From NCBI RefSeq assembly GCF_003987355.1, contig NZ_PIPR01000001.1, positions 930,001 through 994,000 of the forward strand: 64,000 bases of DNA, read 5' to 3'. The DNA comes from Pseudidiomarina aestuarii (GTDB taxonomy: Bacteria > Pseudomonadota > Gammaproteobacteria > Enterobacterales > Alteromonadaceae). Positions 29,300 through 36,873 of this stretch are shown here, in pieces (within the stretch, counting starts at the first letter, position 1; each line of letters begins with the position of its first letter). Under the pieces are notes generated by a model. It saw only the letters and a program-made list of their open reading frames with translations, searched no databases and was not told where the DNA came from. Position numbers and translations under genes: made by a program.

Positions 29300-29341
29300 T
29301 TTTTCACGATGCCTACTTAATGGGGTTGGCATCGTGAAAAA
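29300..29341. repeat. Perfect 14-bp inverted repeat between the halogenase gene and dnaK
   Basis: TTTTTCACGATGCC (29300-29313) and GGCATCGTGAAAAA (29328-29341) with a 14-base loop. It lies 24 bases past the halogenase stop and just upstream of the dnaK promoter. It can fold on either strand, but the T-run precedes rather than follows the stem, so it is not a classical terminator. Confidence 0.7.
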
Positions 29342-29364
29342 CAAGTTAGAGACGAAAATATTTT

Positions 29365-30996
29365 TTACCAGCCGTGCGGCCGATACGCCGTTTGATAGGG
29401 CTGCATACCCATGACACGGTGCAACCAAATATGATGCGGAGGTAATTTCTGACGAGCCTGCTGTAACCGTTGAATAATAGCAGGATGGACTTTGGTCGGC
29501 GGCCGCTGGGTGCCGAACCATCGATCACATTCATCTTTCAAAAACTCCATGCCGTACAAGATGCATTCGTAGCTCTCGTGATTCCATAAACCACCCGTGT
29601 CCACTGCCGGGCGCATATCACCACCCGTTAACTCAGCTGCTTGTGGTTGCTGCGACATGCCCATAAACCATTGGTCTTGAAAGTCATGTTGCGTCGGCGG
29701 TTTGACCTTCCAAAATTCAAACTTAGCTTGCAATCGGTCGTTGATATGTTCCGGTTGCTGCACGGTTCGCCAGAATTCGGTATCCGTTCGCTTGGTAAGG
29801 CAGTAGTGCATGTTGATGAAATCAAGAATTTCGTAAAAGCGGTTCGACATCACGCGGTTGTAGCGACTCGCTAGCACCTCCATGCCGCCCTCGTCCCACG
29901 GAAAATGTTCAGCCAATAGCACTGCACCTAAATCACTCAAATACAAACCCGTTGACTCGAGCGGCTCAATAAATCCACCCGCGAGACCAATGGCAATCAC
30001 ATTTCCAGACCATATTTGTTTGCGCCGTCCCACTTTAAACGGCACGAACCGAGCATCTAGTTGATCGGTGTTACCACCTTGATAAGCGCGTAATTCGCGT
30101 TCAGCATCCTCTTTCGAAATAAAAGCACTCGAATGCACGTAGCCAACAGATCGCCGATTACTCATTGGAATATCCCATACCCAGCCATTGGATAACGCAG
30201 TTGCTGAAGTGTAGGGCCGTATCATTCCTGGGAAGTGGGTATCATAGGGAACATGCATAGTCACTGCACGATCACACAACAAATATTGGCTGCAATCTTC
30301 AAAACCAACACCCATCTGCTTTTCAATCAGAAGTGCACTGAAACCAGTGGAGTCGACAAAAATATCCGCTTCAATTTCGCGCCCCTTGTCGGTCGTAATC
30401 GAACCAATACGATCATCCGCTACCTTCTTTACTTCCACCATATTTTCAAGCGTATGCACGACACCGCGAGCCGTTGAAAAGTCGCGCAAATAGTCCGCAA
30501 ACTTCTGTGCATTCATGTGATAGGCGTAGTTCAATGGCGCGCCCATATCCCACTCGCCGAGCATTTTCGGCGACAAACCCCACTCACAAATAATGGGTTG
30601 TGCTGAGCACGTCTCCATGAATGGAATACTCTGATCGCTAGCCAACCAATCAAGGCCGGCACGTTCGAGCGGATGAATACGCATGCTAGAGAAAGGATGA
30701 TGATAAAAGGATTTATCGTTATGAACCCAATTGGTATACCGAATCGATTGCTTGAACGTTGCATCACAAGCCTTCATAAAATCAAATTCGTTAATCCCAA
30801 TGGCTGCGAGTAAATGCTTCATCGACGGAATGGTGGCCTCACCTACTGAAATACGTGGTGTGTCCGGCGACTCCAGCAACTCAATATCGACGCGCGAATT
30901 CTCACCTCGTTGATTCAGCGCTGCGTTCAAATACGCAGCAGCCATCCAACCGGCCGAGCCTCCTCCGACGATTAAAATTTTACGACGCTTATTCAT
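29365..30996 (-). CDS. Flavin-dependent tryptophan-halogenase-family protein
   Basis: 543 residues, typical length. FAD motif GGGSAGW (11-17), GEATIPS (52-58), the catalytic-lysine segment CDATFKQSIRY (Lys82, equivalent to PrnA Lys79), the halogenase fingerprint WxWxIP as WVWDIP (272-277), and EPLESTG (344-350), with Glu347 and the following Ser-Thr of the halide site. Studied relatives use reduced flavin and halide to make HOCl or HOBr and a lysine chloramine. The substrate cannot be told from sequence. It is the last gene of a TonB receptor - sulfotransferase - halogenase series between grpE and dnaK; no flavin reductase lies nearby. Such halogenase-like genes commonly accompany TonB receptors in marine Gammaproteobacteria. 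Confidence 0.9.
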   Translation of the reverse strand: MNKRRKILIVGGGSAGWMAAAYLNAALNQRGENSRVDIELLESPDTPRISVGEATIPSMKHLLAAIGINEFDFMKACDATFKQSIRYTNWVHNDKSFYHHPFSSMRIHPLERAGLDWLASDQSIPFMETCSAQPIICEWGLSPKMLGEWDMGAPLNYAYHMNAQKFADYLRDFSTARGVVHTLENMVEVKKVADDRIGSITTDKGREIEADIFVDSTGFSALLIEKQMGVGFEDCSQYLLCDRAVTMHVPYDTHFPGMIRPYTSATALSNGWVWDIPMSNRRSVGYVHSSAFISKEDAERELRAYQGGNTDQLDARFVPFKVGRRKQIWSGNVIAIGLAGGFIEPLESTGLYLSDLGAVLLAEHFPWDEGGMEVLASRYNRVMSNRFYEILDFINMHYCLTKRTDTEFWRTVQQPEHINDRLQAKFEFWKVKPPTQHDFQDQWFMGMSQQPQAAELTGGDMRPAVDTGGLWNHESYECILYGMEFLKDECDRWFGTQRPPTKVHPAIIQRLQQARQKLPPHHIWLHRVMGMQPYQTAYRPHGW

Positions 30997-31070
30997 AACT
31001 TCCCTCTTATTCTTGTTATTTATGAGGTAATTTCGCTTCTCGGATCTTAATGGTCATCCCTTTCCGTTAT

Positions 31071-31093
31071 CTATTCCCTGTTCACTATTCACC
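31071..31093 (-). repeat. Heptamer-type intergenic repeat, copy after the sulfotransferase gene
   Basis: In mRNA direction: GTGAATA GTGAACA GGGAATA G, beginning 5 bases after the sulfotransferase stop. It matches the dnaJ copy at 20 of 23 aligned bases. Confidence 0.55.
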
Positions 31094-31098
31094 GTCAG

Positions 31099-31887
31099 TT
31101 AATAGTATCCAAGCAGGCGGCGCAGACCTGGCGCTGCATATTCAACCAACTGTTTCTGAATGTCCGGTAATTCATTCGGAATCTCGAATGCGGTATTCTG
31201 CAGATTGTCTCGGTAGGTTCCGCTTTGCTCTCGATCCGAACCTGTTTCGACGCGTGCACGCCAATCACTCGGCCATTCAGATAAGTTCAAACCACTCAGT
31301 AGCTCTTTGAAATAAACTTCTGCTTCGGGTTTATCGAGTGCTTTGAGATGTTTAATGACATCTTCGTAACGCACCAATTGGATGCCTGTTCCCAACCACG
31401 CAGTAGCGTTGTGCGTGAAAATTTCGGACAACGTCGGTGCTTTTTGATAAATGCCAAAAATCATCATATTCAACACTTCTTCGACCGTGACACGACCGCT
31501 CTTCAGATTCTCCATATTGCCCTGAAAATTATCCGAGAGGAAGAATCGAGCGCGAGCCAAAACCCAATCAAAAGGGTCTCGCACCACAACGATGTGTTTG
31601 ACGTTGTGTAAAGCCATCGCTGAAGTATCAGAGAACAACAAGTGCCCCCAGCTCAACTTAGGTTGCGCTGGATCAAATGCTTTTAAATGTTGATTTAAGA
31701 CAGGAATTTGAATGAATTGCTCGTGGTACTGTTGATCGACTGGAACGAACATCCGAAAAATATTGCGCAGCAGATGGGTTCCACACTTAGGCACCGAATT
31801 CAAGAATACCGGTTGCTTGAGCCGATGTTGTTGAAAGTTTTCATTCAGCTCGTTCAGGGTATCCGGTTTCGCAAGTACGCGAGGCAT
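31099..31887 (-). CDS. Sulfotransferase-family protein
   Basis: 262 residues. The 5'-phosphosulfate loop appears as SVPKCGTHLL (31-40), and the 3'-phosphate motif as VVVRDPFDWVLARARFF (about 100-116), with Arg103, Asp104 and Asp107. These mark a PAPS-dependent sulfotransferase fold. No signal peptide or membrane segment is visible, so it is probably cytoplasmic. It lies between the TonB receptor and the halogenase gene on the same strand (gaps of about 100 bases). A hairpin terminator separates it from the receptor. The acceptor is unknown. Confidence 0.85.
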   Translation of the reverse strand: MPRVLAKPDTLNELNENFQQHRLKQPVFLNSVPKCGTHLLRNIFRMFVPVDQQYHEQFIQIPVLNQHLKAFDPAQPKLSWGHLLFSDTSAMALHNVKHIVVVRDPFDWVLARARFFLSDNFQGNMENLKSGRVTVEEVLNMMIFGIYQKAPTLSEIFTHNATAWLGTGIQLVRYEDVIKHLKALDKPEAEVYFKELLSGLNLSEWPSDWRARVETGSDREQSGTYRDNLQNTAFEIPNELPDIQKQLVEYAAPGLRRLLGYY

Positions 31888-31938
31888 AATCAGGACTCTT
31901 TTTATTTAACATGAAGACTGTTCAGTATGCCGGAAAAT

Positions 31939-31965
31939 AAAATGCCGACAAGACGTCGGCATTTT
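31939..31965 (-). terminator. Rho-independent terminator after the TonB receptor gene
   Basis: Perfect 11-bp stem AAAATGCCGAC / GTCGGCATTTT, 5-nt loop, followed on the minus strand by ATTTT. It lies 22 bases after the receptor stop and about 50 bases before the sulfotransferase start. Confidence 0.85.
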
Positions 31966-31986
31966 AGATTCACGGCGTAACCGAGA

Positions 31987-34950
31987 TTAGAACTGATAAG
32001 ACAAGTTCAAGAATACGCGACGACCTAACCAGTCATATTGACTGTAGAACGCAGTGTTACCTAACCGAGTCACACCACCGATCGAACTAGCTTTAGGCGG
32101 CTCTTTGTCGAAGATATTCGCCACACCTAAAGTGACATCCAGACCTTCGTCACGGAACTCTTTGGTTACTGACAGTGCGTGATAGATAACCGCATCGCTC
32201 GCCAGAACTACACGAACTGGATTGCCGAACAATGTCGCGTCATCACGGTAGTCACCCAGACCATAACGCTCGTGGTTCGATACTGAACCAATGTAACGTG
32301 CGGTCCAGTTTAGCTCCCAATCATCTTTGATCATTGCAGCACGGAAATTACCTACGTGCTTCGGCGCACCGAACTCACCAACGCGGTCGATCACGTCACT
32401 ATCGGCAAACAACTGGCTTGAGGATTCAAGCTGTACTGTGTGCTCGTAAGTGAAGTTAAAGTCTGCATAGTCAGTTTGCAGTGGGTAATTCAACTGGAAG
32501 TCGACACCACGACTAACCTGAGATGCGATGTTCAAATAACCACCACGTACTTCCTCAATGCGGTTATCAGTCGCGTTACGGAAGAACTGGTCACACAAAG
32601 GCTCGTTTTCAAAGTCTTCTGATGCGTAACACTGATAAACAATCGCACCAGCAGACAACAACGTCACTTCGCCATCAATTTCGATCTCAAAGTAATCTAC
32701 GCTTGCACTGAAGTCAGTCCATTCTGGAATCCAGACTAAACCAGCTGTACGTGCAGTTGACGTTTCAGCTTCAAGCTGACCTGCACCACCACCAGAGAAT
32801 ACAGTGACGGAGATTGCGCCGCCGCTAAAGTCGCCGGGTAGTCCTTCAGCCGCACAGTTATCACGAACGATTTCGGCTAAGTTACCGTCTTCAAACTGCT
32901 GTTGATAGTTGATACATGGGTCAACTGAACGTTGCGTCGTGAAGCTTGATTGGTTGTTCAAGTACAGTTCATACAGCGCTGGTGAACGGAACGACGTGCC
33001 TTGCGATGCACGAACACGGAAACCATCTGCAATCAACCAGTTGATTGCTGCTTTGTAAGTGGTATCACCGCCGTACGAAGACACATCGGTATAACGACCC
33101 GACATAGTCAATTCAAGGCGCTCGGCGAACGGCGCATCGCGTAACAACGGAATGCTCAACTCACCAAATATTGCCCGAGTATTGGCTTTACCTGCCGTAA
33201 TACCTGCTGACGAAGAACCCCATGTGTTTGCATTAAGGGTATGCTCCCCAGGGGTATCCACAATTTCATCCTGCTGATATGACAGACCGAACGCTGCACC
33301 TACGGTACCCGCATCCCATGTCCACAGGTCACCTGTGATGACTGCTTCGAAAGTCCGCTGGTCGTAGATAGTGTTACCGGTCTCAGTTCCGAACAAGAAG
33401 TCGCGAACCTCACCAGTGATATTACCGGCTAGGAAATCTGGGTCTAACCAAGGCACATCAATACAATCGACGCCACGGTATGAAGTTGTTTGACCTTCAC
33501 ACGAACCGGTCGAGAAGTTCCAATCATAAATAGCATCGCCATAAATGATCTTGTTCATGTATTCGCCATCGCTGCGGCTGTCTTGAACGTTGATATCCCA
33601 GAACCAGTCACCAAGGTAACCTTCTGCACCGACTACAAAACGACGGTAGTCAACGGTAATTTCAGCACCTGAATGGTCAGTAATCGCTGTTGGTGAGAAC
33701 CATTGTGCACCGGTCCAACCCTCAGACAAGGAGTTACCCGCAAAGAAGTTTTCGTTGTACTGGTAGTTCCAGAACTGACGATAGCCATTGGTCGTTGTTT
33801 TACGGCGGTTCAACAAGACTTCACCGTACAACGTCGCAGTATCAGAAACCCAGTATTCACCAGTGGCGAACAAAGTACCGATTTCTTGCTCTGGAGATAG
33901 GCTTTCTAAATCTTGGAAAGGATGGTCAGCGTTCGCTACACCAAATGACGGTTGGTCATAGGCAACTGGGAACCAGCCTTCTGGCGTACGCATATCCTCT
34001 GGGTCGTTGGCTGTATCATTAAAACTCGGAACATACTGGCCTAAATCACCATCATAATCGTACTGCGCTAATGCGCCGCCGGGTACGTTACTATCTGACG
34101 CGTAGTCATAAATCCACACATGACCCCATAACAGATCATTACAGTGGAAATTACCAGTGCGCGGGTCAACGGTATCTGCACGTGCGCCAGTATCTGGGTC
34201 AAACACATAGTTTTGCGCACAGTTAAAGAACTCACGGTCGCCCATGGCCAGTTCATTGATTTTGTTAAAGTCAGCAACAACTCGGAATGAACCGTTGTCA
34301 TAGCTACGACCAAACGTACCGTTGATACGTAAAGTTTCACCACCCGCTTCAGTCGGTTGACTGGTATTGATGTTGAAGTTCGACTCGTCGCCCTGTTTGG
34401 TGATGATGTTCACAACACCTGCAACCGCGTCTGAACCGTACAATGATGACGCACCATCTTTCAGGATTTCGACTTGTTGTACTGCTGACAACGGCATGAT
34501 GTTCAAGTCAAACGCTGATACTTGTCCACGCGTACCTGCAGGACCGATACGGCGACCGTTCAAAAGAACAAGAGTACGGTTTGCGCCTAAGCCACGCAGT
34601 GACAGGGTCTCAGTACCGGTACCACCCGCGGTCACAAATGCTGTTGAAGCTGCTGCGGTAACCTGGTTCGAACCCGCTGCAACGGTAGATGCACGCAGCA
34701 AATCACCCAAAGTAACCATACCTTGGCTTACCGCTTCTTCGGCAAGAATAATTTCAACTGGGGCAGCCTGGTCAAGACCGTCGGTACGAATCCGAGAACC
34801 TGTTACTTGAATTCGCTCCTGCGCTTCTTCTGCATTTGCTTCATCGTTCGTGTTCTCATCTTGTGCTTGTACGCTAAAAGCGGTACCAGCGACAACACAG
34901 CCGATCGCGTACGCGAGACGGCTGCGCTTCCACTCTGAAGAGATAGTCAT
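31987..34950 (-). CDS. TonB-dependent outer-membrane receptor
   Basis: 987 residues. A signal peptide ends SVQA (cut after Ala29). The plug domain (about 45-190) contains VTGSRIRTDGLDQAAPVEII, LSLRGLGANRTLVLLNGRR and VQQVEILKDGASSLYGSDAVAGVVNIITK. The long C-terminal part is an outer-membrane beta barrel ending with a Phe (LNLSYQF), with the usual NIFDKEPP near the end. It imports a ligand with TonB energy. Large extracellular loops with paired Cys suggest a bulky substrate; pairing with a halogenase gene points to a polysaccharide, oligosaccharide or peptide rather than iron, but this is inference. The 5' leader is unusually structured. Confidence 0.93.
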   Translation of the reverse strand: MTISSEWKRSRLAYAIGCVVAGTAFSVQAQDENTNDEANAEEAQERIQVTGSRIRTDGLDQAAPVEIILAEEAVSQGMVTLGDLLRASTVAAGSNQVTAAASTAFVTAGGTGTETLSLRGLGANRTLVLLNGRRIGPAGTRGQVSAFDLNIMPLSAVQQVEILKDGASSLYGSDAVAGVVNIITKQGDESNFNINTSQPTEAGGETLRINGTFGRSYDNGSFRVVADFNKINELAMGDREFFNCAQNYVFDPDTGARADTVDPRTGNFHCNDLLWGHVWIYDYASDSNVPGGALAQYDYDGDLGQYVPSFNDTANDPEDMRTPEGWFPVAYDQPSFGVANADHPFQDLESLSPEQEIGTLFATGEYWVSDTATLYGEVLLNRRKTTTNGYRQFWNYQYNENFFAGNSLSEGWTGAQWFSPTAITDHSGAEITVDYRRFVVGAEGYLGDWFWDINVQDSRSDGEYMNKIIYGDAIYDWNFSTGSCEGQTTSYRGVDCIDVPWLDPDFLAGNITGEVRDFLFGTETGNTIYDQRTFEAVITGDLWTWDAGTVGAAFGLSYQQDEIVDTPGEHTLNANTWGSSSAGITAGKANTRAIFGELSIPLLRDAPFAERLELTMSGRYTDVSSYGGDTTYKAAINWLIADGFRVRASQGTSFRSPALYELYLNNQSSFTTQRSVDPCINYQQQFEDGNLAEIVRDNCAAEGLPGDFSGGAISVTVFSGGGAGQLEAETSTARTAGLVWIPEWTDFSASVDYFEIEIDGEVTLLSAGAIVYQCYASEDFENEPLCDQFFRNATDNRIEEVRGGYLNIASQVSRGVDFQLNYPLQTDYADFNFTYEHTVQLESSSQLFADSDVIDRVGEFGAPKHVGNFRAAMIKDDWELNWTARYIGSVSNHERYGLGDYRDDATLFGNPVRVVLASDAVIYHALSVTKEFRDEGLDVTLGVANIFDKEPPKASSIGGVTRLGNTAFYSQYDWLGRRVFLNLSYQF

Positions 34951-35050
34951 AGTTTATAAGCCCTTGATTTCTTGGTTATTATTTTATCAGGGGAATGTGG
35001 AACGCCATCACATACAAAACCCCATCACCTCGATATTAACCAAGAGGGCT
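34951..35050 (-). ncRNA. Candidate structured leader RNA of the TonB receptor mRNA
   Basis: In mRNA direction an upstream arm AGCCCTCTTGGTTA (35050-35037) is complementary to TAACCAAG + AGGGCT (34978-34971 and 34964-34959), interrupted only by a 6-base bulge. The downstream arm contains AAGGG, the only Shine-Dalgarno before the ATG at 34950. Between the arms, GGGG/CCCC (35023-35020 / 34993-34990) and ATGTG/CACAT (35013-35009 / 34999-34995) can form an inner hairpin with a 9-base loop. This nested fold would hide the ribosome-binding site. No known riboswitch consensus was recognised. Confidence 0.45.
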
Positions 35051-35102
35051 GAAATTACAACTAAAAATTTGAACTTTACTCTGAACTCTGTGTCGCTTAT
35101 TC

Positions 35103-35711
35103 CTAATTTTTTACGATCATCACCATAGCGGGTCGCAACAACCGTCCGTTCAATGTATAGCCCTTCTGCAGCACTGCAAGGATGGTGTTGTTCTCGCGAT
35201 CCGGAGCGGCTTGCATCGACATAGCTTGATGCAATTCTGGATTAAAAACTTCACCCTCAGCACCCACTGGCTGCACGTCAAAGCGTTGCATGGTACTCAA
35301 TAGACCTTTATAGGTAAGCTCAATACCCTCAACAAAAGCTTTATCAACACTCTCTGATTGCTCGGCTACCGCCAGAGCACGCTCAAAGTTATCGAGCGTC
35401 GTCAGTAGATCCTGAGCGAATTTCTCGAGCGCGAATTTGTGTGCCTTCTCAACGTCAGCGGACGCACGGCGACGAACATTCTCCATCTCAGCGACAGCGC
35501 GAACAGCGCGCTCATTTGCGTCTGCGTGTCCACGCTCAGCTTTCTCTAGCGCTAACTCGAGCTCCGCTACGCGTTCGCTCAGCGCCTCATCTGCATCACT
35601 CTGTTCAGCGGCTACTGATTCGTTCGAGTTCTCGACACTTTCAGGGGCCAGCTCTTCCGTTTGCTCGGTTGTGGGTTGCTCTGCAGTAGGTTTTGATTCA
35701 TTCGTGCTCAT
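35103..35711 (-). CDS. grpE: Nucleotide exchange factor GrpE
   Basis: 202 residues (E. coli 197). An acidic, disordered N-terminus (about 1-45, Glu/Ser/Thr-rich) is followed by a long coiled coil (about 45-130, with [43 protein letters not shown]) and a C-terminal beta domain ([36 protein letters not shown]). It releases ADP from DnaK. It is divergent from nadK, the usual gammaproteobacterial pairing, and has a sigma-32-type promoter. Confidence 0.97.
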   Translation of the reverse strand: MSTNESKPTAEQPTTEQTEELAPESVENSNESVAAEQSDADEALSERVAELELALEKAERGHADANERAVRAVAEMENVRRRASADVEKAHKFALEKFAQDLLTTLDNFERALAVAEQSESVDKAFVEGIELTYKGLLSTMQRFDVQPVGAEGEVFNPELHQAMSMQAAPDRENNTILAVLQKGYTLNGRLLRPAMVMIVKN

Positions 35712-35836
35712 AAATTAAATACTCATATCTCTGTAGCTATTGAAAGCAGTTGTGATTCATTCCAAATTCACGTTAATCTTTCTAACAATGAGCGGGCCAA
35801 CTTCAGTGACTGCCGCCCCACTAGGCTAATCGGAAA

Positions 35837-35863
35837 GATGGGGGCGTCAACCCGGCTTTCAAG
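35837..35863 (-). promoter_or_regulatory. Sigma-32-type promoter of grpE
   Basis: Minus-strand CTTGAAA (35863-35857), 12-bp spacer, CCCCATCT (35844-35837). Both boxes match the heat-shock consensus exactly or nearly so. It lies about 125 bases before grpE, in the gap shared with divergent nadK. Confidence 0.8.
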
Positions 35864-35909
35864 AGTGCTTTCGATAATTAATTCGTTGTTGAGATTGAAA
35901 GGATCAACC

Positions 35910-36797
35910 ATGAGCAAACTGGGTACACCGTTTCAGCGTATTGCCTTGATTGGCAAAGTCAATCATGACGCAACTCGTGACACCCTTCAATTACTCGAAC
36001 GCGAGTTAATCGCCGCTCAGTATCACGTGGTTATCGAAAGCCGCACCGCTAAACAACTGGGGTCTGTTGAAGCACAAGTGTTGCCGTTGGATCAACTCAA
36101 TGGCAATACCGATTTAGTCGTGGTAGTGGGTGGCGACGGCAACATGCTGGGCGCAGCCCGCGTACTCTGTGATGCGAATCTTGCTGTGATTGGGATTAAC
36201 CGCGGTAATTTGGGGTTTCTCACAGATATTGACCCCGATCATGCATTGGCACAGTTACTGCCGGTCATTCAAGGTCACTATCAAATTGAAGAACGCTTTC
36301 TATTAAATGCAGAAATTATGCACGATGGAAAGTCTACCATGGTCGGCCGTGCGATTAATGAGATTGTCCTTCACTCAGACAAAGTCGCACACATGATTGA
36401 GTTTGAGGTATTCATTGACGACCATTTTGTGTTTAGCCAGCGGTCCGATGGTTTAATTGTCAGCACCCCAACAGGTTCAACGGCCTATTCATTATCAGGG
36501 GGTGGCCCTATTCTAACGCCGGCACTCGATGCGATTTCGTTAGTACCGATGTTTCCACACACGCTCAGTAGCCGCCCGATCGTGATACCAGCAACGAGCA
36601 TAGTGCAATTGCGTACCGCTCCAGACAATGATTTATTACAAATCAGCTGCGATGGACACAAACGCATGAAAGTGCTGCCAGGTGACCACATAATAATCCG
36701 CAAACACCCACAACAACTTAGGTTAGTGCACCCCACCGACCATAGCTACTACCGTGTCCTGCGCAATAAACTTGGCTGGGGTAGTCGTCTCTTTTAA
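35910..36797 (+). CDS. nadK: NAD kinase
   Basis: 295 residues from ATG 35910 (E. coli 292), preceded by AAGGA at good spacing. The longer frame from 35838 would begin inside the grpE promoter. The GGDGNML motif ([15 protein letters not shown]), [11 protein letters not shown] and [14 protein letters not shown] mark the NAD/ATP site. It phosphorylates NAD to NADP. It is divergent from grpE and followed by recN, as in E. coli. Confidence 0.96.
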   Translation: MSKLGTPFQRIALIGKVNHDATRDTLQLLERELIAAQYHVVIESRTAKQLGSVEAQVLPLDQLNGNTDLVVVVGGDGNMLGAARVLCDANLAVIGINRGNLGFLTDIDPDHALAQLLPVIQGHYQIEERFLLNAEIMHDGKSTMVGRAINEIVLHSDKVAHMIEFEVFIDDHFVFSQRSDGLIVSTPTGSTAYSLSGGGPILTPALDAISLVPMFPHTLSSRPIVIPATSIVQLRTAPDNDLLQISCDGHKRMKVLPGDHIIIRKHPQQLRLVHPTDHSYYRVLRNKLGWGSRLF

Positions 36798-36812
36798 ATT
36801 TTATTGGCTCTC

Positions 36813-36860
36813 TTGAAATACTGTATAAACACTGTATAACTACTGTATGAACAACCAGTA
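36813..36860 (+). promoter_or_regulatory. LexA-controlled promoter of recN
   Basis: TTGAAA (36813-36818), 16-bp spacer, TATAAC (36835-36840). ACTGTAT occurs three times starting at 36820, 36831 and 36842, exactly 11 bp apart. The last copy starts a full SOS box, TACTGTATGAACAACCAGTA (36841-36860), which has the same CCAG variation as one E. coli recN box. It overlaps and follows the promoter, 14 bases before recN. Confidence 0.8.
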
Positions 36861-36873
36861 TTTGAGGTGAGCC

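Noticed and set aside
29300-29341. Inverted repeat considered as the halogenase terminator
   Set aside because: The T-run is in the first arm, not after the stem, on either strand; kept as an unexplained repeat.
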